DNA of 64,000 nt, from NCBI GenBank assembly GCA_964520325.1, contig CAZFOB010000002.1:248001-312000 (forward strand). The letters are read 5' to 3'. This stretch comes from CAZFOB01 sp964520325. GTDB lineage: Bacteria; Actinomycetota; JAICYB01. Of the stretch, positions 26,243-36,056 are shown piece after piece; position 1 is the first letter of the stretch, and each line of letters opens with the position of its first letter. Position numbers and translations under genes: made by a program. The notes under the pieces are model-generated. The model searched no databases, was not told the origin of the DNA, and saw only the letters and a list, made by a program, of their open reading frames with translations.

Positions 26243-26272
26243 TATCGAGCCGACGCGCCCCTGAGCGACCGA

Positions 26273-26302
26273 TGGACAAACAAGCTGTCCTGACTCTAAC
26301 CT
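26273..26302 (+). promoter_or_regulatory. Operator/promoter site A (amidase / binding-protein divergent region)
   Basis: Contains GACAAACAA and GTCCTGACTCTAAC separated by 3 nt; 24 of 26 positions (26275-26300) match site B at 47064-47089. An inverted repeat GGACA/TGTCC lies at 26274-26290. Read on the plus strand, TGGACA and TAACCT (26297-26302) could be -35 and -10 elements, which would start the amidase mRNA within a few nt of its ATG at 26313, with no Shine-Dalgarno sequence. Confidence 0.6.
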
Positions 26303-26312
26303 GAATGACACG

Positions 26313-27722
26313 ATGGCCGCCGCGGGCAACGACATCGCCTACCTGTCCGCGGTGGACCAAGCGCACCTCATCCGCTCCAAGGAGTTCTCTCCCGTCCACT
26401 TGGTTGAGCTGTACCTCGAACGGATAGCAGCACTGAACCCGAAGCTCGACGCTTTCCTGGCCGTAGCCGGCGACCTCGCCCTCCGCGACGCCGAGCGCGC
26501 GGAAGCGCTGGTCGGCACCGACGAGGCCGGACGGCTCAACGGTGTGGTCGTGTCCATCAAGGATCGCTTCGACACGGCCGGCATCACGACCACATGTGGG
26601 ACGGCCGCCTGGCTCGACCGCGTGCCCACCGCCGATCACTACATCGTCCGCCGACTCAAACAGGCCGGCTGCATCGTCATCGGCAAGACCAACCTGCCCG
26701 AGTTCGGGCTCTCGGTCGTCAGTGAGTCGGTGGCCTATCCCCCGGCAAGGAATCCTTGGGACACCTCACGGACGACCGGCGGGTCGTCCGGGGGCGCCGG
26801 CGCCGCCGTGGTGGCCGGCCTGTGTTCGATCTCCCACGGCTCCGACGGCGGGGGCTCGGTGCGCATCCCGGCGGCATGCACGGGAGCGGTCGGCCTGAAG
26901 CCGGCCCGGGGTCGTCATTCGAACCATCCGAACTTCCCCGACCTGTTCGGGAGCTCTGGCCCCTTGTCGCGGACGGTCGCCGACGCTGCCGCGTTCCTCG
27001 ACGCCACCGCCGGGTACGACACGGGCGATGCCATGTGGGCCCCCGAGCCCGCGCGCCCGTTCGTAGACGAGGTCGGCGTCGACCCGGTTCCCTTACGCAT
27101 CGCGTGGTCCAACCTGGCCCCGGTGGACGGAACCCCGATCGATGCACCCCAAGCAGCGGCGACCCAGCGCGTCGCCGAGATGCTCGAGGGGCTCGGGCAT
27201 CACGTCGAGCAGGCCTCGCCGAACTACCCGCCACAGGACGCCACCACCACACCCATCCGCGGGGCCGAGCTCCACGCCGGCTACGACCTCCCGGACCCAG
27301 AGACCTTCGGCCCGATGACGAGGATCTTCTACGAAGCCGGCAAGAACGTGACAGCTGCCGACTACGTGAGATACCTGAATAAGCTCCAGGTCGAGTGCCG
27401 GCAGCTGGTGTCGTTCTTCGACGACTGGGACGTGCTCGTCACGCCGACGGTCCCCATCCAACCGCCTCTGGTCGGCGCTTTCGATGACCTCTTCGCCTCG
27501 CCGGACCTGTTGCCGCGCTTCCGGGGCATGGCGGCGTTCACGATGCCGTGGAACCACACCGGTCAACCGGCCATCACGCTCCCGCTGTACACCGATGACG
27601 ACGGACTGCCTATCGGCCTCCAATTCGTCGGACGTCCGGCCGACGAGGTGACATTGTTCCGTTTGGCCGGCCAGCTCGAGCGGGCAATGCCCTGGCACGA
27701 TCGGCGGCCAGAGGTTGGGTAA
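26313..27722 (+). CDS. Amidase, amidase-signature family
   Basis: A 469-residue amidase-signature hydrolase using a Ser-cisSer-Lys triad. Lys83 lies in VVVSIKDRFDTAG, the cis-Ser in TTGGSSGGAGAA (158/159) and the nucleophile Ser182 in GSDGGGSVRIPAACT. It hydrolyses an amide or ester bond in an unknown substrate; no fused GatA features are seen and no gatB/gatC lie nearby. The ATG follows operator site A closely, suggesting a leaderless mRNA. The next reading frame (pseudogene) starts 8 nt before its stop. Confidence 0.9.
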   Translation: MAAAGNDIAYLSAVDQAHLIRSKEFSPVHLVELYLERIAALNPKLDAFLAVAGDLALRDAERAEALVGTDEAGRLNGVVVSIKDRFDTAGITTTCGTAAWLDRVPTADHYIVRRLKQAGCIVIGKTNLPEFGLSVVSESVAYPPARNPWDTSRTTGGSSGGAGAAVVAGLCSISHGSDGGGSVRIPAACTGAVGLKPARGRHSNHPNFPDLFGSSGPLSRTVADAAAFLDATAGYDTGDAMWAPEPARPFVDEVGVDPVPLRIAWSNLAPVDGTPIDAPQAAATQRVAEMLEGLGHHVEQASPNYPPQDATTTPIRGAELHAGYDLPDPETFGPMTRIFYEAGKNVTAADYVRYLNKLQVECRQLVSFFDDWDVLVTPTVPIQPPLVGAFDDLFASPDLLPRFRGMAAFTMPWNHTGQPAITLPLYTDDDGLPIGLQFVGRPADEVTLFRLAGQLERAMPWHDRRPEVG

Positions 27723-29799
27723 ACGATCGCTCATCGGCGCCATCGTGGCGGTGTCGATATTGACCGGCGCCGCCATGGTGCCGAGTGCGGCTGCCGAAAG
27801 CGCTATCGCGAAGAGTCTGCCTTTCGAAGTGCTGGCCGACGACGGCACGCCGATCCGCGGCAACGTGTAGCTGCCGCCGGGAAAAGGTCCGTTCGCGACC
27901 GTTCTCGAGTACTCGCCGTACTGGGGCACCGACCACCCCAAAGCCGGAGCGCTGGCCGTCATCGACGAAAAAAGCGGCCGGGAGACCCTCTACGGCTGGC
28001 TGGCACCATTCATCGAGAATGGGTTCGCGGTGGCCGCGGTAAACGTTCGCGGCACCGACGACAGTGGCGGGTGTCTCCAGTGGGGAACGCCGGTCGACAC
28101 GACCGACGCCTTCGCCGTCGTGGAGTCTCTTGCCGACCAACCGTGGTCGAACGGCAGAGTCGGGATGATTGGCCACTCCTACCCGGCGTGGATGGCCTAC
28201 ATGGCGATGATCGGCAAGCCACCGTCGCTTCATGCGCTGGCCATCGCCAGCGGCATCATCGATCCGTGGAACCTCATGACCCGCAACGGAGCGGCCTTCA
28301 GCCTCGGCCCCCGGCCATGCCGGCCGCCACAGGCGCACTTGCCCTGGCGCTGCTGCGCTGGCAGCGTGACTTCCCCGGCGCCGTCCCCAACACACTGGCC
28401 ACGCCGCCCGACCACGTCGCGTGTCCGCGCTTCCTCGACGACACGGCGGTTTCGGCCGAGATGGTCTTCGGCGGCGACCGCAACGAATACTGGGACGGCG
28501 TCGATATCCGTGACGAGATCGCCGCGACCGACGTGCCCGTACTGGTGGCGAACGGACTCCAGCAGGAAGGTCACATCCTCCAAATCGAAGGGCTGTGGGA
28601 TCTCCTCGGTGGTGATCGGCGGATGGTGCTTGGCCAGTGGAACCATCAGTGGCCCCACACCGCCGGACACAAAACGTGGCAGCAGATGATGGTCGACTGG
28701 TTCGACCATCACTTGCGGGGTGGACCGGCGAAAGTGGCCTCAGACGTCGTCGACTTCCAGTCCGACGACGGAAAGTGGCACCAGAGCGCGAGATGGCCGC
28801 CACCAACCACGGACCCTCACCTTGAAGCTCAGTGGCGCCTCGCTCGTTGCAGACGGCAAGGCCACTGAAGATCCGACGCAGTCGTTCAACACTGTCGAGT
28901 ACGACCCCGAACCGGCTACCTGTACCAACCGGCAAGCCGTCTACGTCTCCGCGCCGATGGATCGAGACATCGTCATCGCCGGCAACTTCCGGCTTGATCT
29001 CACGTTGGCGTCCACGCTGCCGGACGGCAACGTCGCAGCGTTGTTGTTCCACAAGGACCAGATCGATGTGTGCACCGACCCGAAACCGCCGCCGGCCAAC
29101 CCGCTCGACGGCTACCTGTACGCACCGTTCGAAGCAAGGCGGGCGCTGGTCGACCTGCGTCACATCAACGACCAGCCGGCGGGTGCCGACTTTCCGGTGG
29201 CCACGCCAACCAAGGTGACGATGCACAGCCACCCCTTGTCCAGCCGCGTAGCGAAGGGCGAGCGCCTGATCCTTGCGGTGGGCGGTTACGTCCGCGAGCT
29301 GTTCCCGGAGACCCGCCGGCCAACACTCACCATCTCCGGCGGGTCCATCACGCTGCCGGTGTACTCGGGCGAGCCGGTCTTCGCATCAGAACCCGAACCG
29401 GATGATCGCACCGAGTCATTGCGAGCCCAGACCGAGCCGTCCAGTCCAGTCGAGGCGTTGGCCATCGGCACGGAGATCCGTGAGGCCACCGCTGCCGGGC
29501 GGAGCGACAAGGAGATCCTCGAAGCGATCACCGAGAAGTTCGGGCCGGATGCCGTGGCTCCCGACACGGTGGAATCGTCCTGGAACCGGTGGTGGGTCAG
29601 TGGCCGCCTTGGCCATGCTGGCCGTGGCCGGGTCAGTACTCGGCTTCGTGCGGCGTCGGCGTCGGGCACCGGCGACCAGCTGGAGCCACGCGTCGGCGGT
29701 TCGTCAGTCGGCTCGGCGCAGCAGGCGCCCGCCGAAGGCGCAGAACCTCGCACGCCCGTCAGGCTCGTCGCGCAGGAAAGCCACGCGTCCAGCTGGTAA
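27715..29799 (+). pseudogene. Secreted X-Pro dipeptidyl-peptidase (S15)/CocE-like hydrolase, broken, with CcmH-like tail
   Basis: Coding similarity continues through one nonsense codon and three frame changes. From TTG 27715 there is a signal peptide (LGKRSLIGAIVAVSILTGAA), then a TAG at 27868-27870 in GNV*LPPGKGPF. The alpha/beta-hydrolase continues (RVGMIGHSYPAWMAYMAM, nucleophile Ser) to about 28310, where a base lost in a C-run shifts frame. A second shift near 28800 leads into the beta-jelly C-terminal domain (SFNTVEYDPEP, PMDRDIVIAGNFRL). Near 29590 a third shift joins a CcmH-like helix pair (EIREATAAGRSDKEILEAIT) to a membrane helix and RRRRR. The end overlaps the convergent hydrolase gene. 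Confidence 0.85.
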
Positions 29800-31032
29800 T
29801 GCGAAAGTCGCATCTCCGACTGGACGTAACGCGGTCCACGGGGGCACAGCCTGCGCGATGAGCACTGCCATCATCCCATCGCCGGTGGCTCCGGCTTCCA
29901 GCCCGCTGGGGCCCGGACGCACCTCGATCCGTACGCCGTGACGTTCGTAGATCCCGAGGTACCGTTCCGCCGACCTGAGCTCCGTTTCGATCTCATCAGG
30001 CTGGCTCGCATCGTCTTCCTTAATATCGAGAAGCTCGCGCTGGACCTCGCGAACGACGTCTGCGCACACGGGTGCGCCGTGGGTGTTGCACATCACACCG
30101 ATGGCGATCGCGTCATCTGGGAACACCCGCAGCAGTGCGTTGCCGCCCATGGTCAGACCGCCGTGCTGAAGGTAGGAGTGTCCGGCGGTGCGACCGAGAC
30201 TCCACGCCAACCCGATTACCGACGCATCGCTCACGCCGTCTAAGAGTTCCAGCTGTGGGCTCTGCATCAGGGCGACCGAGACCTCCGAGACCACCTGCTC
30301 GCCCTTCGTGCTCCGGCCGTGGTCGAGGTGTAGTCGCGCGAAGGCCAGCAGATCCGAGGCCGTGGCGTGGATACCGCCGGCCGGGTCCTGGGCGGTCGAG
30401 AGCTTGAACGCCGGCGCCAGGAACGGGTCGGCGCCGCCCAAGCGGAAGTGACCGAAGGCAACACGATGGCGCACCGCCTCGTCGGGCATCGTGACGGTGC
30501 GCTCGAGACTCAAAGGGCCGGCGAGCCTGGTCTTGAGAGCGTGGTCGTAGGTCGCTCCGGTGACGCGTTCGATGACGTGGCCGGCCACGGCGAAGGCCGC
30601 ATTGGAGTAGCTGAAGATCTCCCCGATCTCGGTGAGCGGGCGGATGGTGCTGAGGAAACCCACGAGTCGTTCGCGGCAATCGTCACCCCGGCCGAAGTCC
30701 TCGAAGACGTCACCGTCGATGCCGCTTGTGTGGGTGAGGATGTGCCGCATCGTTATCTCCGCCGCCAGCGGAAAATCGAGCACGTACGAGACGATCGGCT
30801 GGTCGAGGTCGATCAGGCCGTCATCCACGAGCTGCATCACCAGTGTGGCGGTGTAGACCTTGCTTACCGAACCGAGGGCGAAGACGGTGTCCGAAGTGGC
30901 CTCGATGCCGGCCGGCTGGTTGGCGAGGCCGTAGGCAGCCTGCGTCAACTCGCCGGCGGCAGACACCGCCGCAACGGCACCCACCGCGCCGTGCTCGGAA
31001 CACGCCGCAGCGAGGATCTCCGCGAGGCTCAC
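29704..31032 (-). CDS. Serine hydrolase, class C beta-lactamase/esterase fold
   Basis: A 442-residue penicillin-recognising-fold hydrolase. The catalytic motifs are SVSK (in FALGSVSKVYTATL), YSN (FSYSNAAFAVAG) and HGG (YLQHGGLTMGG). A C-terminal domain of about 100 residues follows. No signal peptide is seen from the preferred GTG at 31032, which overlaps the preceding gene's stop (GTGA) and makes it the last gene of the coupled operon. Substrate may be an ester or D-amino acid peptide; a true beta-lactamase role is not supported specifically. Confidence 0.88.
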   Translation of the reverse strand: MSLAEILAAACSEHGAVGAVAAVSAAGELTQAAYGLANQPAGIEATSDTVFALGSVSKVYTATLVMQLVDDGLIDLDQPIVSYVLDFPLAAEITMRHILTHTSGIDGDVFEDFGRGDDCRERLVGFLSTIRPLTEIGEIFSYSNAAFAVAGHVIERVTGATYDHALKTRLAGPLSLERTVTMPDEAVRHRVAFGHFRLGGADPFLAPAFKLSTAQDPAGGIHATASDLLAFARLHLDHGRSTKGEQVVSEVSVALMQSPQLELLDGVSDASVIGLAWSLGRTAGHSYLQHGGLTMGGNALLRVFPDDAIAIGVMCNTHGAPVCADVVREVQRELLDIKEDDASQPDEIETELRSAERYLGIYERHGVRIEVRPGPSGLEAGATGDGMMAVLIAQAVPPWTALRPVGDATFALPAGRVAFLRDEPDGRARFCAFGGRLLRRAD

Positions 31033-32174
31033 GATGCGAGCGTGCGCGCGAACGTGCGGCGACGGAAGGCCAGCCACAGCGCGCCGGCAGCGAAGAGCGG
31101 GATGAGGACGAGCCAGATGGCCACGACCCCGCCGGATGCGCGGGCCGGTACCCGGGCCGGGCGGGGCGTGGCTCGGCCGAACACGCCTTGGCCGACGTCG
31201 AGGTCCGAGCCGAGAGCCAGCGGTCGGCTGACCGATCCGCGTGGCGCCGCCGCCAGCAGGGCCTGCCGGATGGGTGCGGCACTCCCGCGTCCGTTGGACT
31301 TCGGCAACGAGACGTCGAACGCTCCGCCCACATCCGAGAACTCGAGTGACATCTGTCTGACCCGGATGGGTTGATTGCCCTGTCCGGTCCGTAGCGCGTT
31401 GATCGCGCCGATGTAGGCCTGCGCGATCGTTGCGGCATCTTCGTTGTCGGGCACATCGGCGTCGTAGACGCGTGCGATGTCATCCAGACGCGAGGCGACG
31501 TCGATGTCTTCGAGCACCTGGAGGATCGATCCGTCCCGCACGTAGACCGACATCCGCCGAAACGCGTTCACGCCGGGCGCCGGCGCTCCACCGGCGCCGG
31601 CCGCAGCTGCTGCCAACGGCACCCGGACGACGTCGTACCGTTCGACGTCGTCCGATGGTGGCGGAAACGTGTCTTCACGGGCGTCGTAGTCGAGGGATTC
31701 GGAGTTGTAGCGCACGACCCGTTCGCCTTCGGTGAACGCCTGTTGCACGTAGGCGAGTGCCGTCCGGGCATCGAGCGCCGGGTCATCGCCGGGGTCGGGC
31801 TCAGTGCTGATCGCCAGGGGCGGGGCCCCCTGGATGTCGATGATCCACACGCCCAACCGCATCCGGTCACCGAGCGAGGGCAAAAGGCCCGGTGAGGTCA
31901 CACGCATCGCGACGTCGTCATCGACCACGATCTCCTCGGCTGCGGAGGCGTCGTTGATGGAGATGGTTGACTGGTAGCGGAAGTCGTCCGCCACAACGCC
32001 CTTGACGGTGACCGACCGGTCGGGCGTACGCTCGAGGTAGGTATACCGGCGTGGCAGCTGCCCGGTGCGGGCGACGGCTTCTCGCACGATGTCCAGCTCG
32101 TGTTGGCCGGCCTGGCTACAACCGACGACGATCAGCGCCAGGACGGCGGTGGCAGCGGCGAGTCGTCGCGTCAT
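31029..32174 (-). CDS. Lipoprotein with C-terminal membrane helix
   Basis: A 381-residue envelope protein. Residues 1-19 form a lipoprotein signal (LALIVVGC, lipobox Cys19). A long extracytoplasmic part follows, and residues 345-366 (VVAIWLVLIPLFAAGALWLAF) form a second anchor with a basic RRR tail inside, so it is held at both ends. I do not recognise the domain. It is coupled by 4-nt overlaps to genes on both sides in the importer operon, which suggests an accessory role in the same envelope complex. Confidence 0.75.
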   Translation of the reverse strand: MTRRLAAATAVLALIVVGCSQAGQHELDIVREAVARTGQLPRRYTYLERTPDRSVTVKGVVADDFRYQSTISINDASAAEEIVVDDDVAMRVTSPGLLPSLGDRMRLGVWIIDIQGAPPLAISTEPDPGDDPALDARTALAYVQQAFTEGERVVRYNSESLDYDAREDTFPPPSDDVERYDVVRVPLAAAAAGAGGAPAPGVNAFRRMSVYVRDGSILQVLEDIDVASRLDDIARVYDADVPDNEDAATIAQAYIGAINALRTGQGNQPIRVRQMSLEFSDVGGAFDVSLPKSNGRGSAAPIRQALLAAAPRGSVSRPLALGSDLDVGQGVFGRATPRPARVPARASGGVVAIWLVLIPLFAAGALWLAFRRRTFARTLAS

Positions 32175-32659
32175 GGACGAAGCGCCAACGATGCACGGAT
32201 CAGGCTGCGCGGGCGCGGGAAGTCATCGCGGATATTTAGGACGAAGAAGTCACGCTCGGTGAACCAGATGGCCAGAGTCTGCTTGGTCCCCGTGGTCAGG
32301 TGGATCGTCTGCTCGTCGATCAGGTAGGGCGTCGGCTGGGTTGAGCCGATGCGGCTGACGACCGTCGAGCGGAACGAGTCGTCGTTCGGCGCGTCGTTTG
32401 TGAGCCGGGTGATCTGGAGAGTAGCTTGCACCAGATCGTCGGCGCGCATACTGAACAACGCGTTGGATTCCACGTAGGTATCACCGAGCCCGTCGAGCGA
32501 TCCGACGTCGGCTTCCTGACTGACCTCGAGTCCGAGGAACGTTTTCGGCAAAGCCGCATCGAGCCGGGCGATATCGCTGCCCGAGCGTCCGAAGTCGGTC
32601 GTCGCCGACGATGAACAGGCGGCCGCCAACACCACCAGGATCAAGAAGGCTCTGGTCAC
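32171..32659 (-). CDS. Small putative lipoprotein
   Basis: A 162-residue secreted protein with a short signal and lipobox (LVVLAAAC, Cys15) followed by SSSATTD. The mature part has a LYS-poor alpha/beta composition and ends RASLALRP; no known family is recognised. Start GTG at 32659 and stop both overlap neighbours by 4 nt. It is part of the importer operon and probably sits on the outer face of the membrane. Confidence 0.72.
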   Translation of the reverse strand: MTRAFLILVVLAAACSSSATTDFGRSGSDIARLDAALPKTFLGLEVSQEADVGSLDGLGDTYVESNALFSMRADDLVQATLQITRLTNDAPNDDSFRSTVVSRIGSTQPTPYLIDEQTIHLTTGTKQTLAIWFTERDFFVLNIRDDFPRPRSLIRASLALRP

Positions 32660-33138
32660 TCGCGAACCTCGAGTGTGGCAACGGCATACGGACGAGTACC
32701 GTCGTGGTAGTTGAACTTGCCAACCTTCTTTGCTTCGTAGGAGTACTTCTGCCCTGGCGCCAGCAGACCCGAAGCGAATGTGCCGTCATCGGCTTCGACC
32801 GAACGCCCGACGGTGTCGTTGTTGGTCCATCGGGCGATCGAGCCGACGAAGATCTGCACGACGGGGGGATCGAACGCCGTGCCGGCGGCGTCGGATTGGA
32901 TGGCGATGTCGATGAGCGCCGGCGGCTCGGTCGCGGCCGGCGCCGGAGTGGTGATGGACTGCTTGGCCGGTCGCGTACCGACGGCCGCGCTGGTCGCCTT
33001 CGGCTTCGGCGTGGCCTCACCGAGCCGCTCTTGGACCTCGTCGTCGAAGTCCAGGAGCTTCGAGTTCCCCACCTCCTTACCGCTACCACACGCCGCTCCG
33101 AGCAGCAGCAGAACGATGACGACAACCGTGTTTTTCAT
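32656..33138 (-). CDS. Cupredoxin-like lipoprotein lacking copper ligands
   Basis: A 160-residue lipoprotein (lipobox LLLGAAC) with a Thr/Pro/Ala linker and a C-terminal plastocyanin-like barrel: DPPVVQIFVGSIARWTNND, then DGTFASGLLAPGQKYSYEA and GKFNYHDGTRPYAVATLEV. In copper-binding members the first His follows the WTNxD turn and a C..H....M set ends the domain. Here those positions are Arg/Ser, His, Arg and Val, so a type 1 copper site is not expected. It therefore looks like a structural or binding domain. ATGA overlap with the MFS-ABC fusion. Confidence 0.78.
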   Translation of the reverse strand: MKNTVVVIVLLLLGAACGSGKEVGNSKLLDFDDEVQERLGEATPKPKATSAAVGTRPAKQSITTPAPAATEPPALIDIAIQSDAAGTAFDPPVVQIFVGSIARWTNNDTVGRSVEADDGTFASGLLAPGQKYSYEAKKVGKFNYHDGTRPYAVATLEVRE

Positions 33139-36056
33139 ACTGTTGACCTCCTCCGAACAGACTTCGACGTTCCGAGATAGGCCTCGATGACGGCATCGTC
33201 GCCGAGGACGTCGTCGGGGGCGCCTCTGGTCAACACCTTGCCTTGGTCGAGAGCGAGCAGCTCGTCTGCCACGCTCGAGATAAGCGTCATGTCGTGTTCG
33301 ATGATCAAGATGCTGCATCCGGTTTCGAACTGGACGCGTCGCAACAGCGGCGCCAGTGACTCGGCCTCGGCCTGCGCGATGCCTGTCGACGGCTCGTCGA
33401 GGAGCAGGACCGACGGCTCGGTAGCCAGCACGCAGGCCAGGTCGGTCAATCGCCGGACACCGGTAGAGAGCTCCTTCACGAAATTCTCCCGGTAGACCTC
33501 GAGACCGAGAAGCTCGAGCAGCCGTGTAGCACGCTCTCGCGATCGGCGCTCGGATCGCCGTGCCCCCGGCATCCTGGCGGCGTGCAGGGCAATACTGCGC
33601 ACTTCCTGATGCTGATCGAGTGCGACCAGGAGGTTCTCGAAGACGGTGAGTGAACCGAAGAGCCGAGCATCCTGGAACCGCCTAACCAAACGGCGGCGTG
33701 CACGCTCAGCCGGGCTCAGGGTCGTTACGTCGGCGCCTTCGATGCGAACGGTACCGGCGTCCGCCACCTGGTAGCCGCTGATGAGATCGAAGATGGTCGT
33801 CTTTCCAGCGCCGTTCGGACCGATCAACCCCAACACCTCGCTGTCCCGGAGCGCGAAGCTGACGTCGTCCACCGCGGTGATGCCGCCGAACCGCTTGGTC
33901 AATCCCTCGACCTCAAGGACCGGACGCCCCTCGTCCAGCTCCCGGCGACGCCTGGCGTCGCTCCCGCGACGCGGCCCACCACCGACGGCGGCAGATCCGC
34001 GCACGTACACCGCCCGCAGGATGTCGGGTCGAGCCAGCAGATCCGATGTCGGCCCGTCGAAGCGGACTTGGCCCTTCTCCATGAATACGGCGCGGTCGGC
34101 CAAAGAGATGGCCACGTTGACCGACTGCTCGACTACAACCACCGTGGTGCCGCGCTCGTTGATCGTCCGGACCACTTCGAGGAGCTGCTCGGTGACGGCC
34201 GGCGCCAAGCCGAGCGAGAGCTCGTCGATCATGAGCAAGGTCGGGCGGCCGAGGAAGGCTTGGCAGAGCGACAGCATCTGTTGTTCGCCCCCGGATAGAG
34301 AACCAGCCAGCTCGCCCAGGCGTTCACCGAGCACTGGGAACATCGCCACGACACCATCGATCTCATCGCTGCCGGCGTCGGGGTTCGCCCAGGCTCCAAG
34401 CCACAGGTTCTCCTGCACGGTCAGTCCCGGAAAGACGCCGCGGCCGCCGGGCATGTGCACGACGCCACGACCGACGATCTCGTGCGGCGGCATGTGCGTG
34501 ATGTCGCGGCCGCCAAACACGATGGCGCCACCCGAGGCCTCCTGGGTACCGCTGATCGCCCGCAACAGTGTCGACTTGCCGGCACCGTTGGTGCCGAGCA
34601 ACGCCACGATCTCGCTGCGCTTGATGTCGAGATTGACACCGAACAGCACTTGCACATCGTTGTAGGCCACATCGACGTCACGACAAACCAGCAGCGCATC
34701 GTCCCCGGTCACCCGGGAGTCCTGCGCCGCCGAGGCGGCAGCTTGAGCATTGCGCATGTCGAGGTCGAAGAATCGTCCGGCCGAGATGACCACGAGCGCG
34801 CCGATGGCCATGAAGGGGACTGCGAAGAGCAGAGCTTCAGTGAATCCGTAGGTCTCGGCGATCTGTCCGGCCAGCGGCAGCAGGATGATCACGCCGGGCA
34901 GCGCGGACACCTGAGCCATCTGCAGGCCCATCGTGCGAACCGACGCCGGGATCACCTGCGCGAAGAGCACGGCGGTGGCCGGGCCGGTCATCGCGATACC
35001 GAACCCGAAGACGGTGTTGAACAGGACGAGCAACCACAGAGGTGGGCCGAAAGCCATGCCGGCCAAGCCGATGATGGTGACGACGGCGAACGCACCGACG
35101 GCCGGCAGCACGCGAGCCGGGTTCCGCTTGGTCAGGTTGTCGACTAAGCCGCCCCCGACGAAGCCGCCGGCCATGGCCGCCGCTGCTGCCGGGATGGTCA
35201 CCAATCCGCGATCGAGCGCATCGAGCCCGTAGTGCTCGGCCAGGTAGAACGGGAACAAGATCAAGAACGACCCGGCGCCGGCCGCGATCCACACGTTGGC
35301 GATGAACAACCGGCGCACCGTGCGAACCGCCCAGATGGTGCGGAATGCCTCACCGAAGGATTGAGGGTCGTCCTCGCGCTCGGCATCCTTCGACCCACGT
35401 GAGGACCGCTCCATGAAGCCGCGGATGGGCTCGGGCAGCGCAACGAGAACAACGATGCCGGCGATCACGAGCGGGACGCCGAGTATGGGGAAGGTCGTGC
35501 GCCATCCCCAAGTGATGATCATCCAACCGACCACGGCCGGTGCCATCAGGTCGCCGACGCGCGACAGCATGCCGAGGATGGCGAACACCTTCCCGCGCTC
35601 GGTCGGTGGGTAGTAATCGGCCAGCAGCGAGAAGGTCGGCACCTGGGCAACGTCTCGCCCCAGCCCCTCACCCACGCGCGTGGCGCCGAGAGTTAACGTC
35701 GAGCCGACACGGCCGGTGAAGACGGCAGACAGACCCGAGATCACCGTCCCGAAGCCAACGAACCATGTCCGCCGATGACGATCGGCCAGCCAGCCGATAC
35801 CGACGCCGGCCACGATGGTCACCGCGCCGACGGTTGCGATCAACCCCGAGATGCCGCGCAGGTCGATACCGAGATCGGACGCGATGTCCGGACCGGCGAT
35901 GCCGCCGCGCGCACTGAACAACGCCGTATTGAAGTCTTGTATGAACACCACCAGCGTGAGCAGCACGACCGGACGGATCCCGTAGCGCGACGTCCGGACC
36001 GCACGCCAATCGGCAGCTTCGGCCAAGACGCCGCGCAGGCCCCGTCGCTCGGTCAC
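33135..36056 (-). CDS. MFS transporter - LivF-like ATPase - LivG-like ATPase triple fusion
   Basis: One 973-residue frame. Residues 1-440 are a 12-helix MFS carrier (WLADRHRRTWFVGFGT is the motif A loop). Residues about 460-690 are an ABC ATPase of LivF type with GTNGAGKST (about 487), LSGGEQQM and LLMIDE; about 715-965 is a LivG-type ATPase with GPNGAGKTT (about 743), a variant signature LSTGVRR, SVLLLDEP and the late His in IIEHDM. Normally these are three genes. The two ATPases should power the fused permease encoded next; the MFS part may be a second route or a membrane subunit. Start GTG overlaps the permease stop by 4 nt. Confidence 0.88.
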   Translation of the reverse strand: MTERRGLRGVLAEAADWRAVRTSRYGIRPVVLLTLVVFIQDFNTALFSARGGIAGPDIASDLGIDLRGISGLIATVGAVTIVAGVGIGWLADRHRRTWFVGFGTVISGLSAVFTGRVGSTLTLGATRVGEGLGRDVAQVPTFSLLADYYPPTERGKVFAILGMLSRVGDLMAPAVVGWMIITWGWRTTFPILGVPLVIAGIVVLVALPEPIRGFMERSSRGSKDAEREDDPQSFGEAFRTIWAVRTVRRLFIANVWIAAGAGSFLILFPFYLAEHYGLDALDRGLVTIPAAAAAMAGGFVGGGLVDNLTKRNPARVLPAVGAFAVVTIIGLAGMAFGPPLWLLVLFNTVFGFGIAMTGPATAVLFAQVIPASVRTMGLQMAQVSALPGVIILLPLAGQIAETYGFTEALLFAVPFMAIGALVVISAGRFFDLDMRNAQAAASAAQDSRVTGDDALLVCRDVDVAYNDVQVLFGVNLDIKRSEIVALLGTNGAGKSTLLRAISGTQEASGGAIVFGGRDITHMPPHEIVGRGVVHMPGGRGVFPGLTVQENLWLGAWANPDAGSDEIDGVVAMFPVLGERLGELAGSLSGGEQQMLSLCQAFLGRPTLLMIDELSLGLAPAVTEQLLEVVRTINERGTTVVVVEQSVNVAISLADRAVFMEKGQVRFDGPTSDLLARPDILRAVYVRGSAAVGGGPRRGSDARRRRELDEGRPVLEVEGLTKRFGGITAVDDVSFALRDSEVLGLIGPNGAGKTTIFDLISGYQVADAGTVRIEGADVTTLSPAERARRRLVRRFQDARLFGSLTVFENLLVALDQHQEVRSIALHAARMPGARRSERRSRERATRLLELLGLEVYRENFVKELSTGVRRLTDLACVLATEPSVLLLDEPSTGIAQAEAESLAPLLRRVQFETGCSILIIEHDMTLISSVADELLALDQGKVLTRGAPDDVLGDDAVIEAYLGTSKSVRRRSTV

